A stretch of 62,882 nt of DNA from Trinickia diaoshuihuensis (GCF_003390925.1 NZ_QUBS01000074.1:1-62882), one strand, 5' to 3'. Shown: positions 15,663 to 25,285, numbered from the stretch's first letter. The notes: a model not told the origin generated them from the sequence alone. A program made the numbers and translations.

Positions 15663-16850
15663 ATGTCCGAAACCGACGAATCCAAGCGCGACGATTCGCG
15701 CGCCGCTCGCGCGCATGACGGCGGCAATCAAGCAACCAGCGAGAAGCAAAGCAATGATCGAAATGACGGCAAAGACGACGCGAAGCACGGCGAAAACGAT
15801 CAGAACGGTCACAAGTCGCGCAGCAAAAAGCCGCTGATCATATTGGCGGTCGTCGTCCTATTGCTTGCGATCGTCGCTTTTGTCTGGTGGTTCATGACGC
15901 GCAATCAAGAAAGCACCGACGACGCCTATACGGACGGCAATGCCGTGGCAATCGCGCCGAAAGTGGCCGGATACGTGGTCAATCTTGCGGTCAACGACAA
16001 CGTCTACGTCCATAAGGGGCAATTGCTCGTCCAAATCGACCCGCGCGAATACGCGGCCCAAGTACACGAGGCGCAGGCTCAACTCGGTCTCGCCATTGCG
16101 CAATTGCAATCGGCTCAAGTGCAACTCGATATCGCGCGCGTCCGCTATCCCGCCGAATACCGGCAGGCACAGGCCCAAACGGATTCGGCCCGCGCCGATC
16201 TTCGGCAAGCGCAAGCCGCATATAACCGGGAACACAACGTCGATATCCGAGCCACCTCGCAGCAGAACATCGATGCGGCCGACGCGCGGGCGGCATCCGC
16301 GCGCGCCTCGGTCAAGCAGGCGCAGGCTCAGCTTGCCACGGCCGCGCTCGTCTCGCAGCAAATCCGGCAAGCGCTGGCAGCCGTGCAAGAGCGCCGGCAG
16401 CAGGTCGATCAAGCGCGCGCCCAACTCGAACAGGCGCAATTGAACCTCGCGTGGTGCGAAGTGCGTGCGCCGTCCGACGGATGGATCACGCGCCGCAACG
16501 TGCAATTGGGCACATACTTACAACCGGGTGCATCGCTTTTTTCAATCGTCACGCCGCAGATTTGGGTCGTCGCCAATTACAAGGAGTCGCAGCTCGATCA
16601 AATGCGCCCAGGCGATAAGGTATCCATCGATGTCGATGCTTACCCGAGCCTTAAATTGCATGGCCACGTCGACAGCATTCAGCAAGGCAGCGGTTCGCGC
16701 TTCTCGGCATTCCCCGCCGAAAACGCGACCGGCAATTTCGTGAAGATCGTGCAACGCGTACCCGTTAAGATCGTCATCGACAGCGGGATGCCGGCCGATC
16801 ATCCGTTGCCGCTGGGCCTCTCTGTCGAACCGACCGTCTATCTCAAGTAA
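15663..16850 (+). CDS. emrA: EmrA-type membrane fusion protein
   Basis: The 395-residue HlyD-family periplasmic adaptor has a charged, Asn/Lys-rich cytoplasmic tail of ~55 residues, one membrane helix (LIILAVVVLLLAIVAFVWWF) and a biotinyl-lipoyl half-motif beginning DDAYTDGNAVAIAPKVAGYV. A long Gln/Ala-rich coiled-coil hairpin (about residues 125-255) follows, then the second lipoyl half and a beta-barrel. It links the inner-membrane pump to the outer-membrane channel. The ATG at 15663 begins the conserved region; a TTG at 15624 is in frame but lies inside the promoter element. The Gln/Ala-rich hairpin gives low-complexity DNA at 16070-16440. Confidence 0.9.
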   Translation: MSETDESKRDDSRAARAHDGGNQATSEKQSNDRNDGKDDAKHGENDQNGHKSRSKKPLIILAVVVLLLAIVAFVWWFMTRNQESTDDAYTDGNAVAIAPKVAGYVVNLAVNDNVYVHKGQLLVQIDPREYAAQVHEAQAQLGLAIAQLQSAQVQLDIARVRYPAEYRQAQAQTDSARADLRQAQAAYNREHNVDIRATSQQNIDAADARAASARASVKQAQAQLATAALVSQQIRQALAAVQERRQQVDQARAQLEQAQLNLAWCEVRAPSDGWITRRNVQLGTYLQPGASLFSIVTPQIWVVANYKESQLDQMRPGDKVSIDVDAYPSLKLHGHVDSIQQGSGSRFSAFPAENATGNFVKIVQRVPVKIVIDSGMPADHPLPLGLSVEPTVYLK

Positions 16851-16869
16851 CGCGCCCCCCGATCGAGCC

Positions 16870-18435
16870 ATGCCCAACCAAAACTGGCAACCCAAAGCGA
16901 ATCCCTGGCTGATCGCGATCGTCGTGACCTTGGCCGCGTTCATGGAAGTGCTCGATACGACCATCGTCAACGTCGCGCTGCCCCACATCGCGGGCACGAT
17001 GTCGGCCAGTTACGATCAGGCGACATGGACGCTCACCTCCTATCTCGTCGCGAACGGGATCGTCCTGCCGATCTCCGCGTTTTTTGCGCGGATGCTCGGG
17101 CGCAAACGCTATTTCCTGCTTTGTATCGCCGCTTTCACGGTCTGCTCGTTCCTGTGCGGCATCGCGACCAATCTCGGCGAGCTCATCGTCTTTCGCGTGG
17201 CCCAAGGCTTTTTCGGCGGGGGGCTGCAACCGAACCAGCAATCGATCATCCTCGACACGTTTCCGCCCGCCCAGCGCTCGCGCGCATTCTCGATCTCGGC
17301 GATCGCGATCGTCGTCGCGCCCGTGCTCGGGCCTACGCTCGGCGGATGGATCACCGATCATTTTTCGTGGCGCTGGGTATTTTTGCTGAACGTTCCATTC
17401 GGCATCATCACGACGCTCGGCGTTCAACAACTCGTCGACGATCCGCCCTGGGCCGGCACCACGAACGAAAAGCTCTCCATCGACTACATCGGCATCGGCC
17501 TGCTCGCCATCGGTCTAGGCTGCCTGCAAGTCATGCTCGATCGCGGCGAAGACGAGGACTGGTTCTCCTCGCGTTTCATTCAGATATTCGCAGCGCTCGC
17601 CGTGGTGGGGCTCGTGGGCGCCGCCGTCTGGTTGGCTTACGCGCGCAAACCGGTCGTGAGTCTCGGTCCATTGAAAGACCGCAATTTCGCGCTGGGCTGC
17701 ATCGCAATGGCCGCATTCGCCATGGTCTTGTATGGCAGTTCGGTCTTGATTCCCCAACTCGCGCAACAGCGGCTCGGCTACACGGCCACGCTGGCCGGGC
17801 TCGTTTTGTCGCCCGGGGCGCTGCTGATCACGCTCGAAATCCCGATCATCAGCAAGCTCATGCCGCACATCGAGACGCGGTTCTTCATCGGCCTCGGCTT
17901 CGCCCTCCTCGCGGCCGCGCTGGCTTACGCGCATTGGCTCACGCCCAACGTCGACTATAAGACTTTGACGCTGATGCGCAGCGCGCAATCGATCGCCATC
18001 GGTTTCCTATTCGTGCCGACCACGGCGCTCGCCTACCTCAGCGTACCGCGCGAGCTCAACAACGATGCGTCGGCGCTGTTCACGATGTTCCGCAACGTCG
18101 CGGGTTCGATCGGCATTTCCGTTTCGACGGCGCTCGTTCAGGAACGCGCACAAGCGCGCATGGCGCATTTGGCGTCCCATATGACACCGCTCTCGCAGAA
18201 CTTTACCGACGCGCTGAACGAGCGCGCGGCCACGATCTCGTCGCTGATGGGTCAGCCGCACGCCCAAGCGCTGCAGACGGCGAACGGACTCATGTATCAG
18301 ACCTTCGTTTCGCAGGCCGCCATCCTCGCCTATATCGATGTCTTCGCGATGCTGGCCATCATGTGCGCCTTATGCGTACCGCTGATGTTCTTCTTCTCCC
18401 CGGTGAAGGCGGCCGGCGGCGCGGGAGGGCATTGA
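16870..18435 (+). CDS. emrB: EmrB/QacA-type MFS multidrug transporter (DHA2, 14 TM)
   Basis: This 521-residue proton-driven drug exporter shows the DHA2 motif at TM1 (LDTTIVNVALPHIAG), then WTLTSYLVANGIVLPISAFFA, the motif A loop GRKRYF, and the antiporter motif C region (APVLGPTLGG). Hydrophobicity is consistent with 14 helices. It starts 19 nt after emrA and ends 1 nt before the outer-membrane factor, forming a complete tripartite efflux operon. Substrates cannot be deduced. Family members export uncouplers, fatty acids and aromatic antibiotics. Confidence 0.92.
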   Translation: MPNQNWQPKANPWLIAIVVTLAAFMEVLDTTIVNVALPHIAGTMSASYDQATWTLTSYLVANGIVLPISAFFARMLGRKRYFLLCIAAFTVCSFLCGIATNLGELIVFRVAQGFFGGGLQPNQQSIILDTFPPAQRSRAFSISAIAIVVAPVLGPTLGGWITDHFSWRWVFLLNVPFGIITTLGVQQLVDDPPWAGTTNEKLSIDYIGIGLLAIGLGCLQVMLDRGEDEDWFSSRFIQIFAALAVVGLVGAAVWLAYARKPVVSLGPLKDRNFALGCIAMAAFAMVLYGSSVLIPQLAQQRLGYTATLAGLVLSPGALLITLEIPIISKLMPHIETRFFIGLGFALLAAALAYAHWLTPNVDYKTLTLMRSAQSIAIGFLFVPTTALAYLSVPRELNNDASALFTMFRNVAGSIGISVSTALVQERAQARMAHLASHMTPLSQNFTDALNERAATISSLMGQPHAQALQTANGLMYQTFVSQAAILAYIDVFAMLAIMCALCVPLMFFFSPVKAAGGAGGH

Positions 18436-18436
18436 G

Positions 18437-20041
18437 ATGGGAAGGTCTAAGTTCACTTCGAACCGTGCCGGGGTACCCGCACGGCTCATCGCCTGCTTGC
18501 TCGCATCCTCGGCGGCCGGATGCAGCGTCGGCCCCGACTATCATCCGCCCCAGGCCCATCTGCCGTCGAACTGGCACGCGCTCGCACCAGACCCGGCACG
18601 AGTTTCCGGCGGCGCGAGCGCGGCGCATGCGTCCGAAGGACCGGCCATGGTCGTCGATAGCGATCCCGATCCGCGTTGGTGGCGCAGCTTTCACGACAGC
18701 ACGCTCGACGCGCTGATCGATCAAGCGCGCGCGGGCAATCTCGATCTGAAACAGGCGGTGCTGCGTATCGTCGAGGCCCGAACGCAAATGCAATCGACGG
18801 CGGCGCAAGGGTTGCCGAATCTTCGCGCGACCGCCAGTTATCAACGCGAACAACTCGGCCTCAAAGGGTTGCTGCAATCGAACGGCGTGTATAGCGGCGT
18901 CGATCGATTGGGCGCGCCCGATTCTCCGCTCAACGCCATCGCCCCCGGCTCGGGGCCCGTGTTGCAGCAGCGAGCGAACGATACGCTCGGGCAACTCACC
19001 TCGCCGATCAACTTGTGGCAAGCGGGATTCGACGCCTCGTGGGAGCTCGATTTGTTCGGCCGCGTGCGCCGCTCGGTGGAAGCGGCGTCGGCCGACGTCG
19101 ATGCCGCTCGCGAAAGCCGCAACGACGCGTTGCTCTCGCTCGAGGCGGAGGTGGCGCAAACGTACCTGCAATTGCGCGGGGCGCAGGCGTCGCGCGACAT
19201 TGCCGAGCGTCTCGCGAACGACGCGCGCGACACGCTGGCGTTGACCAAGAGCCAGGCTGCCGTCGGGCTGGCGAGCACGCTCGATGTGAAGCAAGCCGCG
19301 GCGGCGCTCGCGCAGGCCGAAGCGAACATTGCGCCGTTCGATGGGCAAATCGCCCAAGCGGCGAACGGGTTGGCATTACTGATCGGTGCGGAACCCGGTG
19401 CGCTCGACGCACAGTTGATGCAGCATGCGCCGTTGCCGGAATTGCCGCCTCGCGTCGCCATTGGGCTGCCGTCCACGCTCGCACGGCGCCGCCCCGATAT
19501 CCGTCAGGCCGAGGCGCAATTGCATGCCGCGACGGCAACCGTGGGGGTAGCCGTGGCGCAGTTTTATCCCGACATTACGCTGACGGGCCAGATCGGCACG
19601 CGCGCGACGAACGCATCGGATTTGGCTCGCTGGTCGCATCTGTTCTATTCCTTCGGCCCGGCCGTTTCATTGCCGATCTTCGAAGGCGGCGCACTCGTGG
19701 CCAACTTGCATATGGCCGACGCGCGCCAGGCCGAGGCCGCGCTCGCCTATCGCCGCGCCGTGCTCGTCGCCCTGCGCGACGTCGATAACGCGCTCGCCGT
19801 TTATCGCAGCGACCTCACGCACCGCGATGCGCTCGCAACGGCCGTCGATACGCAGCGCAGCGCATTCGATCTCGCCAAGGAACGCTATGCGAAAGGATTC
19901 GTCAGCTTTTTGACGGTACTCGATGCGCAGCAGCAACTGTCGCAAGTGCAGGCCCAATTCGTACAAGCGCAAACGCAGGTCGCCACCGATCTCGTCGCGC
20001 TATACAAGGCGCTAGGCGGGGGATGGGAGAGCGCGGCATAA
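18437..20041 (+). CDS. Outer-membrane efflux lipoprotein (NodT/OprM family)
   Basis: The 534-residue TolC-like channel has a lipoprotein signal with lipobox ASSAAGC followed by SVGPDYHPP, the usual NodT-family start. It contains two outer membrane efflux domains (about residues 75-290 and 310-525) with the ARRPDI segment. It is translated 1 nt after emrB. It completes a trans-envelope efflux pump with EmrAB. Size and lipoylation fit the RND/MFS-associated factors of Burkholderia. Confidence 0.92.
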   Translation: MGRSKFTSNRAGVPARLIACLLASSAAGCSVGPDYHPPQAHLPSNWHALAPDPARVSGGASAAHASEGPAMVVDSDPDPRWWRSFHDSTLDALIDQARAGNLDLKQAVLRIVEARTQMQSTAAQGLPNLRATASYQREQLGLKGLLQSNGVYSGVDRLGAPDSPLNAIAPGSGPVLQQRANDTLGQLTSPINLWQAGFDASWELDLFGRVRRSVEAASADVDAARESRNDALLSLEAEVAQTYLQLRGAQASRDIAERLANDARDTLALTKSQAAVGLASTLDVKQAAAALAQAEANIAPFDGQIAQAANGLALLIGAEPGALDAQLMQHAPLPELPPRVAIGLPSTLARRRPDIRQAEAQLHAATATVGVAVAQFYPDITLTGQIGTRATNASDLARWSHLFYSFGPAVSLPIFEGGALVANLHMADARQAEAALAYRRAVLVALRDVDNALAVYRSDLTHRDALATAVDTQRSAFDLAKERYAKGFVSFLTVLDAQQQLSQVQAQFVQAQTQVATDLVALYKALGGGWESAA

Positions 20042-20134
20042 CGCTTGCTCGATGATCCGCAGCAAACGGTACCGCGAGGAACGACCCATGCGGATCGTCG
20101 CTCGCTCCTTCCTATTCGATCCAATAGGACTCGC

Positions 20135-21313
20135 ATGACGATGAGGTCTGCGTCGGACCATCCTTCGAACCATGCCGAGGCCCGCCTCGGCACTTCCCCG
20201 CCGGTTTTGAGCGACACGCTCGACGCCACGCCGATCGCTAGCGTGCACGCCCATGCCTACAAAATCCCAACGGATGCACCCGAGGCGGACGGCACGTTCG
20301 AATGGAATTCGACAACGCTCGTCGTCGTCGAGATCGAGGCAGGTGGGCGCGTGGGGCTCGGCTACACCTACACGGATGCCAGCGCCGTCGCCCTGATTCG
20401 CGACACGCTCTCCGACGTGCTGTTGCATCGGCACGCCGGTCGCATCCGCGCATTGACACAGCAGTTATGGCGGCGCGTGCGGAACATCGGCCGCTCGGGA
20501 CTGGCGGCTACCGCGATTTCGGCGTTGGACTTCGCGCTGTGGGACTTGAACGCGCGGCTGCTCGACGCGCCGCTCGTGCAACTGCTCGGCGGCATGGCGC
20601 GCGAGCGCGTGCAGATCTATGGCAGCGGCGGCTTCACGAGTTACGACGACATGCGGCTGCGCGAACAACTGGCGCGCTGGGTGAACGAGGACGGCTGTCG
20701 CGCGGTGAAGATGAAGGTCGGCTCGCACCCCGAGCACGATCCGCAACGCGTCGCGGCGGCACGCGAGGCGATCGGCGACGCCGCCTTGTTCGTCGACGCG
20801 AATGGCGCGCTGACCGTGAACGGCGCGCTGCGGTGCGCCGAGCGATTCGCCGAACACGGCGTGGCATGGTTCGAGGAGCCCGTTTCGTCCGATGACCTCG
20901 ACGGGATGCGACGCGTGCGCGATGCGGCGCCGGCCACGATGGATATCGCCGCCGGCGAGTACGCCTATACGAGCGACGACTTTCGCCGTTTGCTCGACGC
21001 GCAAGCGCTCGACGTTTTGCAAGCCGACGCCACGCGCTGCGGCGGCGTGACGGGTTTCATGCAAGCCGCGCAGCTCTGCGATGCGTGGCATATGCCTTTG
21101 TCGGCGCACTGCGCGCCCGCCTTGCACCGCCACTTGGCCGCCGCCGCGCCTTGCCTGCGCCATATCGAGTGGTTTCACGATCATGTCCGCATCGAGTCGA
21201 TGCTCTTCGACGGTGCGCCGAAGCCCGACCACGGCACGATTGCACCGGATCTTTCGCGCCCCGGTTGCGGCTTGGAGTTCAAGCGAGCCGACGCCGCGCG
21301 TTTCGCCCTATGA
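20135..21313 (+). CDS. Mandelate racemase/muconate lactonizing enzyme family protein
   Basis: The 392-residue enolase-superfamily enzyme has an N-terminal capping domain and a C-terminal barrel. The KxK motif (VKMKVG), Mg ligands in VDANGAL (Asp), WFEEPV (Glu) and AAGEY (Glu), and a late Asp and His (LQADATRC, SAHCAPALH) place it in the mandelate racemase subgroup, which includes sugar-acid dehydratases. The substrate is not predictable. It is followed at 16 nt by a membrane protein and then a subunit 3/GMC dehydrogenase pair, which suggests that sugar or aldonic acid oxidation and dehydration are coupled. The ATG at 20135 has AGGA upstream; the 20045 frame overlaps the region just after the efflux gene and lacks a site. 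Confidence 0.85.
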   Translation: MTMRSASDHPSNHAEARLGTSPPVLSDTLDATPIASVHAHAYKIPTDAPEADGTFEWNSTTLVVVEIEAGGRVGLGYTYTDASAVALIRDTLSDVLLHRHAGRIRALTQQLWRRVRNIGRSGLAATAISALDFALWDLNARLLDAPLVQLLGGMARERVQIYGSGGFTSYDDMRLREQLARWVNEDGCRAVKMKVGSHPEHDPQRVAAAREAIGDAALFVDANGALTVNGALRCAERFAEHGVAWFEEPVSSDDLDGMRRVRDAAPATMDIAAGEYAYTSDDFRRLLDAQALDVLQADATRCGGVTGFMQAAQLCDAWHMPLSAHCAPALHRHLAAAAPCLRHIEWFHDHVRIESMLFDGAPKPDHGTIAPDLSRPGCGLEFKRADAARFAL

Positions 21314-21329
21314 ACGGAGGCAAATATCG

Positions 21330-22295
21330 ATGAATCGCATGGCCAGCGCTCTCGTCTCGGCATTAGGGGTCGCCGCCGGCGCCGCCGTGGCGGCAACCGT
21401 GATGAAATCCGCTGCCATGCGCGGCCCCGCGCCGGGCGCGCTACCCACGCGAGCGCTGCGCCTACTCGCTAACGCACCGCCAATCGACGCGCATATTCAT
21501 GCCGCGCGCGCATTCAATCGGAGTTCCGCGTTGCTCGCCTGGTCGGCCCTCGCGGATTCCGCGATCGAACACTATCGCGGCTCGTTCGAAAACCGTGCGA
21601 TGTACACGCCGCTCGTCGTCGGCACGCTCTCGCTCGCCGCCGGGGTGCATGGGGGCACCGATCACGTCGGCAGTCGCCATCCCATCCGCAATGCCATCTA
21701 TCTGGCCGCTGCCGGCGTGGGTATCGCCGGAACGGGCTTTCACCTCTACAACGTGACCAAGCGGCCGGGCGGATTCAGTTGGCACAACTTGTTCTACGGC
21801 GCGCCGCTCGGTGCGCCCGTTGCACTGCTGCTGTCGGGCGCGCTCGGCGCCGTCGGAGAGCGGCTGCGCGACGAGCCCGGTCACGATCCGAGGCTATTGG
21901 GCATGCCCGCGGGACAGGCACTCGCCGTATTGGCGGCCGTCGGCATGGCCGGCACGATCGGCGAAGTCGCTTTGCTTCACTTCCGCGGCGCCTTCCAGCA
22001 TCGCGCGATGTACGCTCCCTTGGTGATTCCGCCGACCGCCGCCGCGTTGCTCGCGCGTGCCGCCCTCGCCCCGCCACGGGCCAATTGGTGGACGCGCGTC
22101 TGGCTGCGCGCGACCGCCATGCTCGGCGCGATCGGCGTGGCGTTTCACGCGCGCGGCGTGGCGCGTCAACGCGGCGGCTGGCGCAATTGGTCGCAAAACG
22201 TGCTCAATGGGCCGCCGCTTCCCGCGCCGCCCAGCTTCACCGCACTTGCAACAGCCGGCCTCGCGGCGTTGCGTCTACGAGATACCGAACGATGA
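21330..22295 (+). CDS. Membrane protein with internal duplication (321 aa)
   Basis: I recognise no named family. About seven or eight hydrophobic segments are visible. Two halves repeat the same pattern: a Glu/His-x-x-(Y/F)RG(S/A)F-x-(N/H)RAMY-x-PLV block at about residues 83-98 and again near 220-235, each followed by a helix, a GxxFH segment, an Arg/Gly-Gly-Trp/Phe loop and GxPLxAP. This is an intragenic duplication. GGAGG lies 8-10 nt before the ATG. The stop overlaps the next gene as ATGA, so it is tightly coupled to the subunit 3-like gene. It may be the membrane anchor or quinone-reactive partner for the GMC dehydrogenase, which otherwise lacks one; that is inference. Confidence 0.8.
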   Translation: MNRMASALVSALGVAAGAAVAATVMKSAAMRGPAPGALPTRALRLLANAPPIDAHIHAARAFNRSSALLAWSALADSAIEHYRGSFENRAMYTPLVVGTLSLAAGVHGGTDHVGSRHPIRNAIYLAAAGVGIAGTGFHLYNVTKRPGGFSWHNLFYGAPLGAPVALLLSGALGAVGERLRDEPGHDPRLLGMPAGQALAVLAAVGMAGTIGEVALLHFRGAFQHRAMYAPLVIPPTAAALLARAALAPPRANWWTRVWLRATAMLGAIGVAFHARGVARQRGGWRNWSQNVLNGPPLPAPPSFTALATAGLAALRLRDTER

Positions 22296-22987
22296 GCCAA
22301 TCGAACGCATCACGCTATCCCGGTTACGACGTCCTGCTCAAGCGCGATACGCCATCATGGGACGAAGTCACTCGCACCGTCATCGACGAACGTCTCGCCA
22401 CACGGAACGTGCCGCGTTATTGCAACGACGTTCAATGGCGGACGTTATCCGCGTTGTGCGCCGTGCTCGTGCCCCGCGCGTATCGGCGCGACGACACCCG
22501 CGCTCAGGGCGGAATACCTCGTTGGCGCGAACCGTTGGTGCCCGTCGCCGCGTTCGTGGACGCAAAGCTGGCCAAGGACGAACGCGAGGGTTATCGCGAT
22601 GCGCGTATGCCGCCGCTTCGGGAGGCTTGGCGCATCGGCCTCGCCGCGCTCGACGCCGAAAGCCGCCTCGCCTACGGGGCCGGCTTCGCGGATATCGACG
22701 AGATCCGCCAACGCGAACTGGTCACGAAAATGCAGCGAGGCGAACTGAAGGATGCGTCTTGGGAAGGCATGCCCTGCGGCGTCTTTTTCAAACTGCGCGC
22801 ATTGCATGACGTCTCCAATGCCTATTACTCGCATCCGCGATCGTGGAACGAGATCGGCTTCGGCGGTCCCGCCAATCCGCGCGGCTACGTACGGATGCAG
22901 GCGAATCGCCGCGATCCATGGGAGGCGGCGGAAGCGACGCCCGGAAACGAAGCGCGCGCGCTCGAGGAGAATCGCCGTGCGCGATGA
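22292..22987 (+). CDS. Gluconate 2-dehydrogenase subunit 3-like protein (231 aa)
   Basis: The protein matches the small-subunit family of periplasmic FAD-linked dehydrogenases, with the helical segment around LSALCAVLVPR, a variable middle, and a C-terminal FFKLRALHDVSNAYYSHP.SWNEIGFGGPANPRGY that is characteristic. Classical members carry a Tat signal; none is obvious here (MSQSNASRYPGYD), so either the pair stays in the cytoplasm or export is by a partner. It overlaps the preceding membrane protein by 4 nt and the GMC gene by 11 nt. Confidence 0.85.
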   Translation: MSQSNASRYPGYDVLLKRDTPSWDEVTRTVIDERLATRNVPRYCNDVQWRTLSALCAVLVPRAYRRDDTRAQGGIPRWREPLVPVAAFVDAKLAKDEREGYRDARMPPLREAWRIGLAALDAESRLAYGAGFADIDEIRQRELVTKMQRGELKDASWEGMPCGVFFKLRALHDVSNAYYSHPRSWNEIGFGGPANPRGYVRMQANRRDPWEAAEATPGNEARALEENRRAR

Positions 22988-24620
22988 TGCTTTCCAAACG
23001 CCCCGCGGCAAAAACGGACGGGCACCCGACGTCTTCACGGTAGGCGGGTGGGTGCCGATGCGCGAATATCCGCAAGACGAGCCTATCGATTTTGCGATCG
23101 TCGGCACGGGCGCGGGCGGCGGCACGTTGGCCTGCCGCTTGGCGGAACACGGCTTCCGTGTCGTCGCGTTCGATGCGGGCGCTTGGTGGAGGCCGCTCGA
23201 GGAATTCGCCTCCGACGAAGCGCATCAAGCGAAGCTTTACTGGACCGACGAACGGATCTGCGACGGCGCGCAACCGCTCAAACTCGGCAGCAATAACAGC
23301 GGGAAGGCAGTGGGCGGCAGCACCGTCCATTTCGCGATGGTGTCGCTGCGGTTTCGGCCCGAGTGGTTCAAGTCGCGTTCCACGCTCGGCTATGGAGCCG
23401 ACTGGCCGATCGATTGGCGCGAGATGTGGCGCTACTACGCATACGTCGAAGATGCCCTCAAGATCTCGGGGCCTGTCAACTACCCTTGGGGCCCGCACCG
23501 TCCTCGTTATCCATACCGGGCTCACGAGTTGAATGCCGCGGCGCTCGTGCTGGCGCGCGGCTGCGAAGCGCTCGGTATCCCCTGGTGTCCCACGCCGCTC
23601 GCCACGATTTCAGCGCCTCGCGGCAAAGCGCATCCTTGCGTCTACCGCGGCTTCTGTGTGTCCGGTTGCGCAACGAACGCCAAGCAGAGCGCGCTCGTCA
23701 CCTGGATCCCGCGCGCGGTAAAAGCCGGAGCAGAGATTCGCGATTTGTCCATGGTGGGGCGCATCGCCGTCGACGATAACGACCGCGTGATAGGAGTCGA
23801 ATATTTCCGCGAAGGACGTTGGCAATTTCAGCGAGCGCGCCACGTCGTCGTGGCGGGATATGCGATCGAGACGCCGCGCTTGCTGCTCATGTCGGCCACC
23901 CCGCGCTTCCCCGAGGGACTCGCGAATCGGTCGGGCCTCGTCGGTAAAAACTTGATGGCCCAGGCCAATCAGGCCGTGTGGGGAACGATGGACGAGGAGG
24001 TTCGATGGTACAAGGGGCCGCCCTCGCTCGCGATGACGGAGCATTGGAACTATACAGACGAGGGCAAGGATTTTCATGGCGGCTACTGTTACATGAGCCA
24101 AGGCCCGTTGCCTAACGCGTGGGCTGCCGTGCAAACGGGCCGCGGGCTTTGGGGCGATGCGTTGCACGACGAAATGGAAAAGTACAACCACCAAGCGGGG
24201 TTGAAAATCGTCGGCGAATCGCTGCCGCAGGAGATGAATCGCGTCACGCTCGCCGACGAGAAAGATGCCTACGGCCTGCCCATCGCGCGCGTCACGTATT
24301 CGCCCTGCGACAACGACAAGCGGCTCGTCGAGCACGCGCTCGATTTCATGAGCACGGCGCTGGAGGCGGCGGGTGCAAGGGATGTATGGCGCCAAGAAGA
24401 CGATACGTGCCATTTGAACGGCACCGCCCGGATGGGAGACGATCCGCGCACGAGCGTCGTCAATGCCGATTGCCGTAGCTGGGACATTCCGAATCTGTGG
24501 GTCTGCGACGGGTCCGTCTTCCCGACGGTGGGCGGGGTCAATCCCTCGCTGACGATACAAGCCATTGCTTGCCGTACCGCCGACCGCATTGCGGCGCTGC
24601 GCGCTCGCGGGGAACTATAG
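22977..24620 (+). CDS. GMC-family FAD oxidoreductase (gluconate dehydrogenase large-subunit type)
   Basis: The 547-residue flavoprotein has an N-terminal dinucleotide motif DFAIVGTGAGGGTLACRLAE near residue 37, a long substrate domain, and the C-terminal GMC segment with LNGTARMGDDP and WVCDGSVFPTVGGVNPSLTIQA containing the His/Asn active-site region. It oxidises a sugar or alcohol hydroxyl. The GTG at 22977 is preceded by GAGGAG and gives an 11-nt overlap with the subunit 3-like gene; the longer frame back to 22752 is a shadow. No cytochrome subunit follows, unlike typical three-subunit dehydrogenases. The tri-haem cytochrome at 9805 is the only local candidate. Confidence 0.88.
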   Translation: MRDDAFQTPRGKNGRAPDVFTVGGWVPMREYPQDEPIDFAIVGTGAGGGTLACRLAEHGFRVVAFDAGAWWRPLEEFASDEAHQAKLYWTDERICDGAQPLKLGSNNSGKAVGGSTVHFAMVSLRFRPEWFKSRSTLGYGADWPIDWREMWRYYAYVEDALKISGPVNYPWGPHRPRYPYRAHELNAAALVLARGCEALGIPWCPTPLATISAPRGKAHPCVYRGFCVSGCATNAKQSALVTWIPRAVKAGAEIRDLSMVGRIAVDDNDRVIGVEYFREGRWQFQRARHVVVAGYAIETPRLLLMSATPRFPEGLANRSGLVGKNLMAQANQAVWGTMDEEVRWYKGPPSLAMTEHWNYTDEGKDFHGGYCYMSQGPLPNAWAAVQTGRGLWGDALHDEMEKYNHQAGLKIVGESLPQEMNRVTLADEKDAYGLPIARVTYSPCDNDKRLVEHALDFMSTALEAAGARDVWRQEDDTCHLNGTARMGDDPRTSVVNADCRSWDIPNLWVCDGSVFPTVGGVNPSLTIQAIACRTADRIAALRARGEL

Positions 24621-24641
24621 GCTTTCATTGGCTCGGGAGAT

Positions 24642-24655
24642 GGCACGCTCGTTGC
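24642..24655 (+). promoter_or_regulatory. Perfect sigma-54 -24/-12 element before the 24699 gene
   Basis: The plus strand reads T-GGCACGCTCGTTGC, matching TGGCACG-N4-TTGC. It is 44 nt before the ATG at 24699 and 21 nt after the GMC stop, so the next gene is a separate transcript. Confidence 0.7.
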
Positions 24656-24698
24656 GCGATTGATCGTAGGTTCGGTTCAATCATTCCGGAGATCAGCG

Positions 24699-25277
24699 AT
24701 GGCAGAGAACGCGCAGAACAATCCGACGCAAGCTCAGCAAAATGAAATCGCGGCGAAGAGCCCGGCGAAGACGCCGGCCGCCGGCGGCCAGATGCCCGAT
24801 GCAAAGACGCAGGGAAAGGAGTTCGGCAAGACCAAACGCGCGACGTCAGCCGAAGCGGTCGCCGCAAAAGATCCGGCGCCGTTGCCCGCGATCGAACATG
24901 GGATGAAGGACGCCGATAGCCCCGACCCCGTCGCCCGCGCGAACGCGCGGACCGTCTCGGTCGATAACGCGGGCATGGCTGCGTCGGACAATACGGTGGA
25001 TACGGATGGGAAGGGTTTGGAAGCGAAGCGCGAAGCGTCGATGTGGCGCGACAACATCATCAACTCGAACGCGACACTTGAAAACAATATTCCCGTGCAT
25101 CCCGACGGCCTCGTCGACTTGGACAGCCGCGTGGGAGGCAACTTGCCGATCGTCGCGACGCGAGAGGGATGGCGCGTGGCATATCACGGTACGGTGGATA
25201 TCCCCGAACGTAATGGGACACGGGCCGAGCAAGTGTTTACGTTGGAGCGCACCGGCAACGGATTCTCACACGGGTGA
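24699..25277 (+). CDS. Probable DUF3005 family protein (192 aa)
   Basis: The N-terminal half is Lys/Ala/Gln-rich and probably disordered. The C-terminal half contains a conserved-looking NATLENNIPVHPDG then DSRVGGNLPIVATREGW...YHGTVD region that I associate, with moderate confidence, with the Burkholderiales family DUF3005. There is no signal or membrane segment. GGAG precedes the ATG. A perfect sigma-54 element lies directly upstream, so it is a good reporter of the regulon. A weak hairpin (25286-25304) follows. No function is known. Confidence 0.7.
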   Translation: MAENAQNNPTQAQQNEIAAKSPAKTPAAGGQMPDAKTQGKEFGKTKRATSAEAVAAKDPAPLPAIEHGMKDADSPDPVARANARTVSVDNAGMAASDNTVDTDGKGLEAKREASMWRDNIINSNATLENNIPVHPDGLVDLDSRVGGNLPIVATREGWRVAYHGTVDIPERNGTRAEQVFTLERTGNGFSHG

Positions 25278-25285
25278 ACGGACGG

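Noticed and set aside
3133-24655. EcfG-type GGAAC promoters instead of sigma-54
   Set aside because: Some elements read GGAACG, but the GG-N10-GC spacing and TTGC recur in all of them, including those reading GGCATG and GGCACG, and EcfG control is typical of alphaproteobacteria.
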